Source: Syncephalastrum monosporum B8922 (lineage: Eukaryota > Mucoromycota > Mucoromycetes > Mucorales > Syncephalastraceae). Taken from it: a DNA stretch of 64,000 nt. The stretch spans positions 237,627-301,626 of the forward strand of contig JNEN01000922.1 of the NCBI GenBank assembly GCA_000697355.1. Reading direction: 5' to 3'. Under the pieces are notes generated by a model that ran no database searches, was not told where the DNA came from, and saw only the letters and a program-made list of their open reading frames with translations. The number at the start of each line of letters is the position of its first letter. Within the stretch, counting starts at the first letter, position 1. Positions 22,549 through 34,280 of this stretch are shown one piece after another. The position numbers and the translations under genes were made by a program.

Positions 22549-23461
22549 CTAGAGGGGCTGGGCCAGACCCTTGGCAGGGGGCACCGGAGCAGCCGATGTA
22601 GAGGCCGGCTCTTCCTTCTTGTGCGCCTTCGGGGTGTGGCTGGCCTTGGGAGCAGAGGAAGTGTGGGGCTTCTCCTTGCGCTTATGGGTGCCGTGCTTCT
22701 TGGACTTCACAGCGGAAGACGAGGAGGGAGCAGCAGTAGGCTTGGAGGGCGCAACCGAGGCAGGAAGAGTGGCGGTCGGCTTCGTGTGGCCGTGCACGTG
22801 GGAACCAGAAGCAGAGGCAGAATGGTGGGCAGAAGCAGAGTGGTGAGCAGACGACGAGGCGTGAGGAGCTGAGCTACTGGCCTGGGCACCCTTGTACGGG
22901 AGGAAACCTACAGACATCAATTATTGAGTAAGGTACATAACTGCGGTTAGTTTTCTCGTGGCGCACACTTTACCTGCAAAGGCAATGTCCCCAGAATGAG
23001 GGCCGACCTCAAGGACGCTGTTGTATATAAAAATAAGAAATGAAAAATCAGCTCCGAGAACGAAAGGGCATGATCGAAATAAAATTTAAGATGATACGCA
23101 CTACTTCTTGGACGAGTCGAGATCAGCAGGAACCTTCCAGCTGTAAGTGCCCTTCTTGGCATCAACACCAGCAGCAATCACACGGTCGATAATCAGGGCC
23201 TGAGCCGGGCCAGACGCCAAGGCGATCGAGACCTTGTCTGCGGAAACACCTTCGGCCGTCCTGTTGGCGGAAAAAATCAGAGTCGAAATGTCAATACGGG
23301 AGCGTAGGTGGCCACTGTTTCGATTCAAACTACCATTTAATATCGAGTGTTTTGCCAGCCGTAAGAACGTCGTTGGGTTGAGGGCTCGTGATGGTGACCG
23401 AGGCAGCCAGGGCCAATTGCAACGTGGCGATCCAAGCAAAAAGGAAAGACGGTTTCATCAT
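22549..23461 (-). CDS. secreted Kre9/KNH-type Ig-like protein with Ser/Ala/His/Lys-rich tail
   Basis: Four exons close to 228 aa: 23334-23461, 23105-23260, 22974-23017 and 22549-22907. A signal peptide (MMKPSFLFAWIATLQLALAA) leads into VTITSPQPNDVLTAGKTLDIKW, the start of the Kre9/KNH Ig-like domain known from fungal surface proteins. The domain ends near GPHSGDIAFAG. The remaining half is low complexity: Ser/Ala/His blocks, then Lys/Pro/Ser-rich sequence. No clear GPI-attachment signal is seen at the C-terminus. The likely location is cell wall or secreted. The last gene-wide intron (22908-22973) uses GTAAAG...CTGTAG. The function of these proteins is mostly undefined. Confidence 0.8.
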
Positions 23462-23854
23462 TTTGATGAGATAAATAAAGGGAAGGGAAGGGGTAAAGGT
23501 GAAATAAAGAGGAAGAGGTGGAAGAAAAAAAGAAAAAAGCTGTCTGGGTACCTTTATGTTTCCCTTTATTTTCCAGCAGCATTTCATACGCTTGTGCTAC
23601 AAGTGCAATTTCACCTGTGCGACATGTCGTGTGTCTCTTCGGGGAACGGCAACACACTATGAAAAATCCAAAGCGCTGGATTCGAAATACAATATAATTC
23701 GTGGTGAAATGCACCGCAATCAATAACACCTCTGCGTCTTTTATATCATTCTCTGGCTCAAAACGAATGGAGACCAGCGAGTATATAACTGTTCGAATGG
23801 CCTGTCACGGAGTTCTCCACACCATCTAACTTAATTGGCGAACAAACAGCAACA
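23462..23854. other. divergent promoter region of two secreted-protein genes
   Basis: Upstream DNA shared by the Kre9-like gene and the Cys-rich gene. A TATATAA element at about 23782-23788 lies roughly 70 bp before the ATG at 23855. Confidence 0.45.
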
Positions 23855-24758
23855 ATGAAGGCTCTTCTCATTCTTTGCACCACTATCATGCTTTTAATCT
23901 CCTTGGCCTGGGCGCGCTGTATCTGCAACGATGACAATTTGTGCCTCGATCACTGCAGTATGTAACACAGCACTTGCGATTGGAAGGGCAAAATTATCCA
24001 GATTTATGAAACTCATGATTTCGTTATTATCATTACTACGAGTGATCGCAGTCAGTAAAGCTCGCTCGTGCTTGGAGCATTGCACGTCCAATACTGATAT
24101 CGCGGTATGCCGCAGTCGTTGCATGGACGAGCACTGGCCGGAGCTTCGCTTTGTTGATGACCGTCATGACTACATGCAAGAAAACTCAGTTCCTGGTGCC
24201 CGTTTTCGTGAGAAGGCCAGTTCATTTAAGATGATGAACAGCGACGAATTCCCTATCGAAGGACAGATCGCAGATATTGAGGATGGATACGTGGAAACGG
24301 AGGATACATCAGGCGGAAATGACAAGGAGCTTCAGGCCTCCATGTTTGCTGTCGACTTCGACGACGAGCAACAGCAGAGCGGGCCCAAGAAGGTCAAGAT
24401 CTCATACAGCGATCCACGCTATGGTGCCGAGTCAAGCAGGAAGGAACCTGCTGCGGAAGACCAGCTCTTCCCTACCGGTTCTTTCGACCCTGACAGGATG
24501 GAGGTCTCCCCTGAGACTGTCACGGTGAGAGGTAAAAGGTGTCGTTTCATAGAAGAGAAAGACACTGATATTTCTCATATCCTAGTCTTCGCCACCCACA
24601 CCAGCCATGTTATTGTGATGCCTGGTGGCCGCCCTTCCTCATCGAATGGCGTGAGCAGTAATAAAGACCATCGCAATGCAGCGGACGTTGCTCATCCTTT
24701 TCTGACAACTGTCGTCATTTTGGCTCTGTCAGTGGTGAGCGCTGCCCTCATTGCTTAG
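23855..24758 (+). CDS. secreted Cys-rich protein with probable GPI-type C-terminus
   Basis: Three exons (23855-23957, 24052-24531, 24586-24758) close to 251 aa. A signal peptide (MKALLILCTTIMLLISLAWA) is followed by a compact cysteine region: CICNDDNLCLDHC, then CLEHCTSN, then CRSRC, eight or more Cys in about 50 residues. The middle is acidic and Ser/Glu-rich. The C-terminus is a hydrophobic segment (FLTTVVILALSVVSAALIA) after a Ser/Asn region, as in GPI-anchored proteins. The second intron is 54 bp and in frame, so both spliced and unspliced forms could be made. It resembles small fungal cysteine-rich surface or effector-like proteins in layout only; I know no matching family. Confidence 0.7.
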
Positions 24759-24847
24759 GGCATTTTCATTTTGCCTTCTCTTGAGATACGGGTATGTTGT
24801 ACAAGAATTTTTCCTCTTCAACTTGACACGCCGGGTAATGGCCATGA

Positions 24848-25162
24848 TTAAATCACATGGAGGTTTTCCTTTTCATTGTTATGCCTTTGTGAAGCTACGA
24901 TGATGTCAATACATTTACGTAGAGGAATGCTGACGCCCACACATTGGAATGGGTCAAGCCCCAAGTTCATGATATCATGGAACGGGGGAAAAAAGAGCCA
25001 TTGTTCGCCCGTAATATTCACTACTGTTGGTTGTTCATCTGTCGAGTTGACAAATGCGGAAGGCTGGTCTGTGTTCTGGTACTTGATGCATGTCGAAATG
25101 ATTTCTTTTTGTTGAACGCCAGGCAACTTCGCCAAATTAGCGACGAATTTGGTTACTTCCAT
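24848..25162 (-). CDS. possible small unknown protein
   Basis: An ATG-initiated frame of 104 aa (MEVTKFVANLAKLPG...) lies downstream of the MYST gene on the same strand. It is longer than expected by chance in this AT-leaning spacer. It has no signal peptide or recognised domain, and could also be 3' UTR sequence of the MYST gene. Upstream in-frame extension to 25240 is possible. Kept as a weak candidate. Confidence 0.25.
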   Translation of the reverse strand: MEVTKFVANLAKLPGVQQKEIISTCIKYQNTDQPSAFVNSTDEQPTVVNITGEQWLFFPPFHDIMNLGLDPFQCVGVSIPLRKCIDIIVASQRHNNEKENLHVI

Positions 25163-25422
25163 TTTAGCGCGAAGATGCTTAAAAGGTACAGAAAACGACC
25201 CTAGCACCACCCTTACGTATATGCAGCCATGCAGCGTCATTCCACATATTTAAGCTTTACAAACAGCGTTCAGGGCAAATACACTATGTATAGAATGCAA
25301 TGTGCAGATGGGAACTATTCTTGGGAATTTGATTGTATAAAAACTATAGACATAAAATAAATGCAATGAAACAGAACCGGTATCATTATAAACGAGTAAA
25401 TAAAATAAAGGGTTAAAAGGGT

Positions 25423-26942
25423 CTAATCCCACCGTATGCGAGAGGGGTCTATCCTTTTCCCAAGCTTGAGCCGATGATTCTGAATGGCAGTATCGAGCAT
25501 GGCTGTCGAAAAGTAGGCATGCCGTGCTGGCGGCGAACCCGGGCTTATTTTCCAGTAGCGGAGGAGACCTAGCCATTCGAGGGTGCTCAAAACATCATCT
25601 GGGTGAATGGCGGTGCGGAGGCTTATATCGCGTACGCGTAGCTCATCGGGATGCGCCTTGATATCGCTGGCGATGGTGGCTGCCCAGAAGGAGCGGTATC
25701 CGGCCGCACCCAGCGCTGACAAGGGTTTTTCGGGGGAGCCAACCTTGCGTTCATGCTTGGATATTTCGTAGCCTAGCAATTTTAGTTTTGGAACCTTCTT
25801 TATTTTGATAGGGCACTTACTGAGTTCAATGAGAAGACGTCCATAGCCTTTCCGCTGGTGTGTAGGTAAGACCATGATGCAAGCGAGATTGTAATTATCA
25901 TACGAGAGCTTTTCCTGCATACAATGTAAACCATTGTCTGATTCTCAGTCTCTTATAAATTTACCTTGGAGAAGAAACCGACCATGCGATCCCGGCCGCC
26001 GTCCTTTTCGGCGAGAATGTAAAATACAAAACCCTCAACATCGTAATATAAGGTCTTGGTTTCCAGAAACATTTTTGAAATGAGGCAAAGGTTCTGGCAG
26101 AAAAGCTTTGGCGAAAACGTCAGTCAAACTGCGGACCAGCTCCCCGTTTTGCTCTGTCACCTTATGGTCCCGACCATCGACTTCAAATATCTTGATGTCG
26201 TCTTTTTCGTATATCAATCGACCGGGAAATTTGGTGGACCGGCACCGCATCTGGTACATTTTATCAGCAAGAGGCATAGGGTGACTTATGATACTTGCTA
26301 GATGATCTTTACCTTGTGGTGCGCCATTTGTCGTTGATCGTGCATATACTTTAAGCAGCGATCGCACACGTACAACCGTTCAACAAATTCACCAAATTCG
26401 GTCGGCAGCGGTGCATAATACCATGCCTCGAGCATGCTTTTACCGTAAAACACCTTGTCCACATTGCGCGGTCGGTTAGCGTCATTGTCGTCGTCGTCGT
26501 TGGGCTCCCTCTGTGATTTAGGCGTGTTCTTGTGCTGTTGCGGTGGTTGCTGTTGCGGTGCTTGGGGTGGTGATACAGATTCAGGCAGAGGTGAGTTGTC
26601 CGGTCGCTTGCGTTTCCGCTGACCCTCTTCTGCTTCCATGCGTCGCTTTTTCGTCGCGGGCTGTGTCTCTTGAGGCAAGTTTGTCACTGCTCCGGTGTGA
26701 GTGCTGTCATTGATTTGTGAAACCATCTTACCGACGGCATCATCGAGCGGATTTCGATCGTCTTTTTTCGATTTCTTGAGCGACAGCCGTCCGCCGCGTG
26801 GTGTAGTCTGTTTATTTGCGTCCGTCTGTGTGGCAGACATGTTTGCAATCATCAGCTGAGGAGGGGATTGAAGCCTGGTAATCCTCAAGACGACCGGTCG
26901 AGCGAGAGTTGCAAAAAGCCTGCATCGATAACTCCGCTTCAT
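25423..26942 (-). CDS. MYST-family histone acetyltransferase
   Basis: Lysine acetyltransferase for histone tails. Five exons: 26313-26942, 26137-26250 (or 26161-26250), 25965-26093, 25821-25914 and 25423-25772; about 438 aa. The N-terminal about 165 residues are disordered and Lys/Pro/Gln-rich, without a chromodomain or PHD finger. The MYST zinc finger begins [11 protein letters not shown], with HH and C ligands after it. The core includes [31 protein letters not shown], the acetyl-CoA loop QRKGYGRLL, the catalytic-region Cys in ACIMVLP, and SPEKPLS with the general-base Glu. The lack of other domains recalls Sas2-like members, but the subfamily is not fixed. The start could be 26942 or the later MSATQTD (about 26840). 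The donor of intron 2 is uncertain. Confidence 0.88.
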
Positions 26943-27299
26943 TTATCTCAATCTATGGCCAGCCCTTTTTCGCTCGATCTCAAAAAGACGCGTGTTTCGT
27001 GTTTGTTGTCTCCATAAGCAACAAATACGCATACACATGCACAAACCATACAGGCTACCTTTTTTCGGGGCATGTATCCTCGTACATTATTCAGCCTTTC
27101 TCTCTTTTATATACCATGACCATCGCAACCCCTATTTTCTTTCTCTCCTGGCATCCTTGATCACGTACGTTGAGTGTTACAATACACCATATATACACTG
27201 TGTAGGAATCAACGCATTCGTGGAGCTATTTCATAACTTATCTTATTAAGGGACACTTGTATGTAGCTTATAGATAGGATGTACATTTGACGGGGCATT
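26943..27299. other. spacer between P450 and MYST genes
   Basis: Promoter of the MYST gene and 3' end of the P450 gene lie on opposite sides. Nothing else is supported. Confidence 0.45.
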
Positions 27300-29314
27300 T
27301 TATAGTTTTTTAGACACCTTCACTTGACCAAAAGGTATGACATTACCCTCGCCAGTGGGGAAATAGGGCTCATCAACCGCTTCGAAATGGTAGTCTTGGA
27401 GCAGTTGCGCGATCAAGGTCTTGATCTCCTGGAGTGCAAACCAACGACCGGGACAGGCATGCTTGCCGAGACCGAAAGGAAGAAAGTCGTTGCCCACCTT
27501 GCTGGCCTGCTTGTCCTGGTCCACGAAACGGAAAGGTTTGAATGAGTTATCGAGCGAGCCCGTCATGCGGTTGTGGGAGTGGTTGTTCCAGTAGTTGATG
27601 ATCACATCATGGCCTGGCTTTACGACGGAACCGTTGCTGAGCGTAATAGGCTCCTTGCCCACGTTTCGATGGGGCAGGGAGAGATAGATGTTCTTGAGAC
27701 GCATTGTCTCACGACACAGACTGTCAAGCTTCGCCATGCTCTTGATGTCCTCGCCATCCATCACACGATCCTTGCCGGCCATAACCTGGTTGACTTCCTC
27801 GAGGATCTCAGGAATCACCTCGGGGTGCTGCATAACGCGATAAAGCACGACCGTGCCATTTTCGCTCGTCGTATGCACCGATGCAAAGATGAGGCCCACG
27901 AGCCAGTCGGTCACATACTGCGTCGCGGTGTAGCCTGGCGGCGGAGGAAGATAATTCTCAACGATGTTCTGCAGCATATCGTTCTGTTCATAGGTTGTAT
28001 CAGTCCCTGCCTGCATTCATCACAAACGGTTGAACCCTTACAGGACGTTCCCAGGTATCAGGATATTTGCGCATCTGCTCGAGACGGTAGGCTATTTCAG
28101 GACCCACGGCTTTCTCAATAACACGCTTGTGTTTCTGAACCGTGAAGGAATTCTTGCCAATAACCCTGTGCGTGACACATGGCGATGATGATCAGTTGAC
28201 CCAGTTGTGTGTCTTGCTCCTCAACCCGTTACGTACCACATGCGCAGGCGGCTCATCCAAGAAAATGCTTCCAAGATGGGGTGAGTGGTATAAATTTCTT
28301 TACCAACGTCCAAGGTCAGGTTCTTGAACGTTTCGATCAAGTCCTTGTCCTTGGCGAGTTTCTCGCCTACAAAAATAGAGGCGCTGGCGGTGGCGACCGC
28401 GTGTTGCACAAGCGGGTACAGATGCGGGAGTGTCTTGGGCTCTAAAAGGAAAATAACGGGATCATGTGACACATCAGCATTCGGCTTAGCCCATCGTGAT
28501 CGTCTTTCAGGTTTTTACCATCGAGGGATCCAAGGTGCTCCTCGGCGCCCAATTTCAGCTGATAGGATACATGTGAGATGACAGAAATTCGATCCTATGG
28601 GGGCGCACTTACGCTTTCTACGACACGAGGCGTGTATCCCTTCATTTCGGTTGTCAAATACTTTTGCACAATGATGCGACCCGCGTCCATGGAGAAGTGG
28701 TCATCTGAGATATCTGCAACAAGGTGCACATCGAAAGTCTGAAGACAAGGTGAGACAGGAACCCAGAGAAAGCAAAGAAAACCAGGACTTACACCATTGA
28801 AGGCCTTTTCAAAATTGAAATTGTTGTTCAAAAACACTTCGCGCACATATTGATCCGAGACGACTGTGCAGATCTATCTTGAGTTTAGCGCCAAATTTCA
28901 GGGCAGCTACAGGTACTTTGTTTTCTTTCTTACCCGTCCAAACAAGTGAGCCCTGTAGACAGGACCGTACTTGGCCTCGTACTTTTCGAGGAATGCACGA
29001 GGGTCCTTGCGGTACTCGCGCGTGGAGCCGATGATGGGAAATTTGTAAGAAACCATGGGCGTACCATCGCTCTGTGCTCTCTGACAGAAAACGGCGTGAG
29101 CTGTTTCTAAACCCTGCATGATATACGCATGTAGTACCTGAATTTGAATGAAACGGTGCAATGCGCTGGCAGTGATAACAGCAGCGATACTGGCGCTGAT
29201 GCCGATCACCAGCTTGCTGTCCATGCGACGATCGCGAATGAATGAAGGGACGTGTGTGGACACGAAGCTCGAGGCTTGGTTCCAGCCGACGGTCAAATGT
29301 TCAGTGAAAGACAT
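27300..29314 (-). CDS. cytochrome P450 monooxygenase
   Basis: Membrane-anchored heme-thiolate oxygenase; substrate unknown. Eight exons close to 536 aa: 29138-29314, 28934-29080, 28793-28873, 28613-28738, 28519-28558, 28237-28441, 28042-28165 and 27300-28010. An N-terminal hydrophobic segment (about residues 35-52) is followed by the FPIIGS hinge-like block. The K-helix ExxR is ETMR. The heme loop is FGLGKHACPGR with Cys 486 as axial ligand. The I-helix reads FASVHTTSENG, in which the usual acidic residue before Thr is His. The first intron (60 bp) is in frame and could be retained. The general look is of a fungal class II P450 such as the ent-kaurene-oxidase-like groups; the family number is not assigned. 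Confidence 0.92.
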
Positions 29315-30021
29315 GCAGAATTGGATAAAGAGAAAAAAGAAAAAGAAGAAAAGGTGAAGAATTGAGTTGTGCGAGTTTTATCTTTGAGTCATAGACATCG
29401 ACACACGGACGGTCGGGTGTAATGTTTTGCTGTGTATGGGGAAGAGGGGGGCGGTGCAATGTATTCAAGCACCTCCATTCGTCACGTATCAGCACGTTTG
29501 CTACCTTGTGTTAATCTAATGTTTAATGTGCAATATGTATGTGGCGCCCTTGCTTCTTTTTTTTTTATTATTATTGCAGCGGATTCACAAGTGCGCGCTC
29601 GCCCGCGCTCTGAGGTGGTATGCCGAGCCACATCCCGCCTTGTTTACCCGTCTACAGTTCCCATACGTACCTTTGCCTCGGTCTCCTTGTACCATCCTTT
29701 GGGCCCAATGGAGATATCAAGTCCATCCATTCACCATTGAGGCTGCCAAAAAAAGCCAGTTTTTCTTTTGCCGCCCTGGTTGTGTTCCCACAATCTGAAA
29801 AAGATTCGAATGTCCCGCTTCCTTGAATCACGCATTTCATTATCTACGTTTGCCACCATTTATCCTCTTGTCCAACCCAATATCAAATGACCCACAAGAA
29901 GACAGAACATTACAGTCGATAAGAAAAATGGCGAATGTGGAAATGGACGCGTTACACAAGAAAAGAATCAGAAAATAGATAAGTACACAGAGAAGAATCT
30001 ACATTGTAAGAGAAAAGGTGT
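29315..30021. other. intergenic, upstream of P450
   Basis: About 0.7 kb with short A and T homopolymers. Frames here are short and unlike proteins; no gene supported. Confidence 0.5.
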
Positions 30022-31212
30022 TTAATTGTACGAGTTGGGGGTCTGCGCAGCAGGTGTGGTGGATGACGAGTGTGGCGGGGGGGGGGCCGGGCCCCTGCTG
30101 GGATGGGGTGAGTAGTACTGTGGATGCTGCTGTCCGCCCATGTCCGACAGCATATGCACAGTATCATCCTGGCGGGCAGCGTACTGACTGTTACCGCCCT
30201 CGTTACCATAGCCGTAGCCGTAGGCGCCGCCATGAGCCGAAGGATCCGCCGTAGGCTGCTTATAGCCAGCATAAGGAGACTGCGGGGGGTAATCGTAGTA
30301 GCTGTCGTACTCCTGGTAGCCAGCACCTTGATAGTAATTTGCTTGCTGGGGCTGCTGTACCTGGGTCGGTGACGATGCGTGGTAGCTGGCTTCCTTGGGG
30401 GGCGGCTGAGGAGACGAGGTCACCGCCATCGGCACATCGTCCTTGAAGTCGTACATGTCGTAATCGTCGTCGTAGATATCCGAGGCTTTTTGCAGAAAGA
30501 CAAAGATAACCAGAAAGAGCCAAAAGACAGCCACAACAAGGGATCCCAGCCAGGCACCGTTTGTCAACCCTTAAAAAATCATACATTTTGAGTGTTAATG
30601 GATGCAGTAACGAGCAATAATCATGCAGCTTCCCCATTTCATTTTCTTTCTACTTACAGCAGCGATAGAAAGTCAACTTGTCCGAGTACGTAGGGCAGTA
30701 AGTAGCAAAGCCCTGGTTGATATCTGCACTGGTGCTCTCTTTACCATCCGTCCAGGGAATGACACCCGATTTAAGAGTGTTATATACAATGACGGCAATC
30801 ATCAGAGCCAGATTAATAACAGAGATGGCACGATCACCGCGGATCGATTTGACGCTGGACAAGCTGACAATGTTGAGAGCAATGGCTGACAAGGTCGAGA
30901 CGCCAGGTCCCACGAAGTATAAAATATACTGAAGTCTGCTTAGTTTTTGTGATGAGGCCGATCGCGTTTCTCTTCAAACTCACAGGCACATAGCTCGTCG
31001 GAAACCAAGGGTTGATGTTCTTCTGGCCAGCATAGTTCTTGAGCATCACCACCTGGGCTGTATTTCATTGTGATATCGCATTTATTTCTTAGTATCCACG
31101 GCATGAAATATTTCGTTCTGTATGGACTACCGATGTGACAAGCGATGGTGGCCAGACTGACCACAAGGAGGATAAATCGAAAAAACGCAAGCCAAAAGAC
31201 TCTCGCACGCAT
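30022..31212 (-). CDS. four-pass MARVEL-like membrane protein with Pro/Gln/Tyr-rich tail
   Basis: Four exons close to 324 aa: 31131-31212, 30984-31057, 30658-30928 and 30022-30569. Four hydrophobic helices are visible: FFRFILLVVSLATIACHI at the N-terminus, two in the middle (GVSTLSAIALNIVSL and AISVINLALMIAVIVY), and SLVVAVFWLFLVIFVFL. This spacing resembles MARVEL/SUR7-type proteins of the plasma membrane. After the fourth helix comes an acidic Asp/Tyr patch, then a tail rich in Pro, Gln, Tyr, Ser and Gly, including several PY-like motifs. The tail is probably cytosolic and disordered. The exact family is inferred from topology only. Confidence 0.75.
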
Positions 31213-32541
31213 GAAGGAAAGGAAGTGGTTTATATAATAAAAAGAGAAAAAAAAAAAGGGAAAGGAAAAGTGCTGTTGCTACTTCTCCACTGCTTATTGT
31301 TCTGGAACCGGTCTCCCTTCTTTGTTGCACAAACGATTTTCATAAAGAATGGTCTCATTTTTGGTGCGTCGCACAAGCTTTTCCAGTTGCGCCCACACTA
31401 ATAAATTTAAAGCGTCCTTTTTTTTTTCCTTTTTGCAATTTTATTATGTATCTTTTTTCTCTGTTCCGAACGCGTTTCACCCATATCACCTGGTCCAGAA
31501 GCTTGTAAAAAGAAGTCCTCGAGCAGGAAAAAAGGAATGGTGCCCAAGCTGTTCATCGCCTACTAGGGAACCCGCCATGTACGCCCAGCATGTATACCCG
31601 ACGTGGTTATCTGTTGTACACTACCTGTCACAAGCGTTGTTCCGAAGAGCCAAGACTTTCTTTCATACGTAACCAAAGGCGATCCTAAAAGCTGCGTACG
31701 GGGTGGAGGGGTATCAGTGAACGCGATATATCTGCGACATTTAAAACAAACGATGTATTATTCTTCATGTCCTTTCATCGCAACTCTTGTTTTTCATTAC
31801 TGCGTTGTCAGATCTGAGCATATCCGCACATTCTCAATGGGCTGACTTCATAAAAAACAATCTGCTAACCTATAAGTAAAATAGTGAGCCTGCCTCAGCC
31901 CGTTGCTCTGTAATACATTAGTGCAGAAACGGAGAACTGCTCCCGACAGTGCTCTCCACATGTGAGCACGGATAGCATGTTGCAGTTGTCAGTGGAATAT
32001 TTTCAGAGATGATATAGAATCAAGATGTATGAACTTGCACAATAAACTCGTTACGCCGCAGAATCAATATATAGTTATAACTAGGTCTGCTTTAGGCGAG
32101 TGTAATCTTGGTCTCATTGTGCTGTCGGCTTTAAATGCCATGCGGCCGGGACAACCATGCGACGAATAAAGTTAGCGGTCATGGGAGCAGCAATTCATGC
32201 CAAACATGTATTGTCACTGACAGCAGAAAGATATTCCGTATGCGTGCACATTTTTCTGAATGAGTTTACGTAAATGTTTACGAGCCCCATGACTTGATAC
32301 TTAGGCAGTATTCTTTGTGTGCCGCTCCAATCCTGCTCGATAGCAAATCAAGAGTCATATAGTTGCCAGTAATCGAAATTTACATTGCAGCCGGAAGCAA
32401 GGCTACTATTTCACCGTCGCTTCCACACGAATTAACTATATCAACTACAGAGCAAGATCTCTCAGAGTTGAATATGTATACTCCATACAGTGAGTATGCG
32501 CTTAGTCGTACATTATTTTTGAGACATGCATTGTATGTAGT
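31213..32541. other. gene-poor interval
   Basis: About 1.3 kb between two leftward genes. It contains short pyrimidine tracts near 31410-31450 and AT-rich DNA. All frames are short, with no domain, signal peptide or splice-supported extension. I see nothing I can annotate. Confidence 0.5.
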
Positions 32542-34280
32542 TCAAGAGGTATTATGATGGTGAAGCTGTCCTTGCGGCGTGGGGGTAGGAGGTTGAGCAT
32601 CACTGGTGGCAACATTTGCCAGCTCAACGTCTTGATCTCCTGTTGTCGATCCATACACTGTTTGTCTTTGGCGACGCTTTTGTCTCTGTAGCAGTATATC
32701 CAGCAACCGATCCCGGTAGGTCCTTGAATTGGAAACAGCCGTGGAATCCGTTTCTAAAGACAGAGGCGGAGTCACCCCTTCATGCCTTGCTTCGCCGGGC
32801 TTGTCATTATCGTGCGGTGAAGGGGTAGAGAAATCAGCTTTGCATAATGGACATTCTGCGCACTTGGTAGTCAGCCAAGGATCTAATAACAGATGTACGT
32901 TTGAGTTATGCCACCTTCATGGACGTGCATATTCACCGATGTACCTATACAGCCCTGATGATATTCATGTTTGCATGGCAGTTCTCGGACAATGTCCCCT
33001 TCCTCCACTTTCTCCAGGCAAATGACGCAGCAGTCTTCATCAAGTACCTGACCATCACTGGTGAGGATGGAGTTTCGCTTGGAAGCGGGCGGGGGCGCAG
33101 ATGGTTTTTTAGGAACAGTACGTAGTGGAAACACCTCCAGTTGGCCAGTCGTAAGTAGTTGTTTGCCCATCGGCAGCATGTCCGGTGGCGGTGGGATCAG
33201 ACCTTGCTCGACCTGTTCCCTGAGGCGACGGTTTTTGCGTACCAAATGCCAATGCATAAATACTATGGATTTGTGTAGCATGACGCATAAGCATGGAAGG
33301 TATAGTAGAAATGATCCATTTCTTACTTGAAGTGATGAACCCGGTGGCAAGCAAGACAACAACAATGATAAGAGTGAGCTCCCAAGGGTTAGGACCTCTC
33401 GAGTTGCCAGGAAGCATGAGTACACGGACAGCCTGCATTCTGAGCTGATCATAGATGATCACAGGAGGTCGCTGCGATAATGACAGGACACGGTGATGCA
33501 GCTTATCCCCAGCTTCCTTGTCCACATAAAACGCTGGTATGGTGATACCCGTGTTGAGTGGCACTAACTTAGAAAGGGGTGGCAGGTGAGTGGTCTGCAT
33601 GGGAGGGTTGGGGGGGGGAGGAAAATGCGGCATCGAGGGCGGATTTAGAGTTTTCTACAACTTTGCAGCTTGACCTACCATGGTATCACTCGTATAATCT
33701 GAGGCATTTGTTGGTACATCGGGGTCATACACAATAGCGCCAATCGCACCGTCTTGCTGAGCAAGGCGGATCTTCTCCACAAAGGTGCACGGGCCACCGC
33801 CCTGGATGAGGGCAATGCGTGGCAATGCGTGGTAGTAAGCCTCGGTGAAGAAATCCGTGGGGTGTGGATTGACAGCTGAACAGGACTGGTTTCGGTTGTA
33901 CAGAATAGCCCGTAAACCATTGTGGTTGGGCTGAGTTAAATTAGGAGCAGGTTGAACGTTTTGGTCAAAGACGACAGCAGGGACATCTGTACTGGTATGC
34001 GCTATGGAGGATGAATTGGCACCAAGCCATACAACATCTGGTATAAGGTAAGTTGCGCAAATGAACAAGGCGGCGTTAAATAATGATGACGTATAGAGCG
34101 AGGAGCGTGACAGAATGCGGGTCAGCATATGTTTGATTGCATAATAAACAAGAACCTGTTACCTTGATTGATCGCGGGACTAGAGAATAAGCCAAACAAA
34201 GCTGCATGTATGGAGGGTGTATGAAGCAGTATCAGACATGAGGACAGAAGTAGTGTACAGAAGGAGGATAGGACGGCCAT
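32542..34280 (-). CDS. PA-TM-RING E3 ubiquitin ligase
   Basis: Five exons close to 487 aa: 34163-34280, 33679-34037, 33327-33654, 32945-33262 and 32542-32882. The chosen start MAVLSSFCTLLLSSCL opens a signal peptide, and its exon ends in a GTAACA donor that joins DVVWLGANSS in frame. A second start at 34128 is also possible. Residues about 45-190 form a protease-associated domain (RIALIQGGGPCTFVEKI..., AIVYDPD). One membrane helix follows (WELTLIIVVVLLATGFITS). The cytosolic RING-H2 reads CVICLEKVEEGD...CKHEYHQGCI...CPLC. Proteins of this build sit in endosomal or vacuolar membranes and ubiquitinate trafficking cargo; that role is by family. Confidence 0.88.

Noticed and set aside
31213..32541. 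Transposon or retroelement remnant
   Set aside because: No reverse transcriptase, transposase or terminal repeats seen in any frame.
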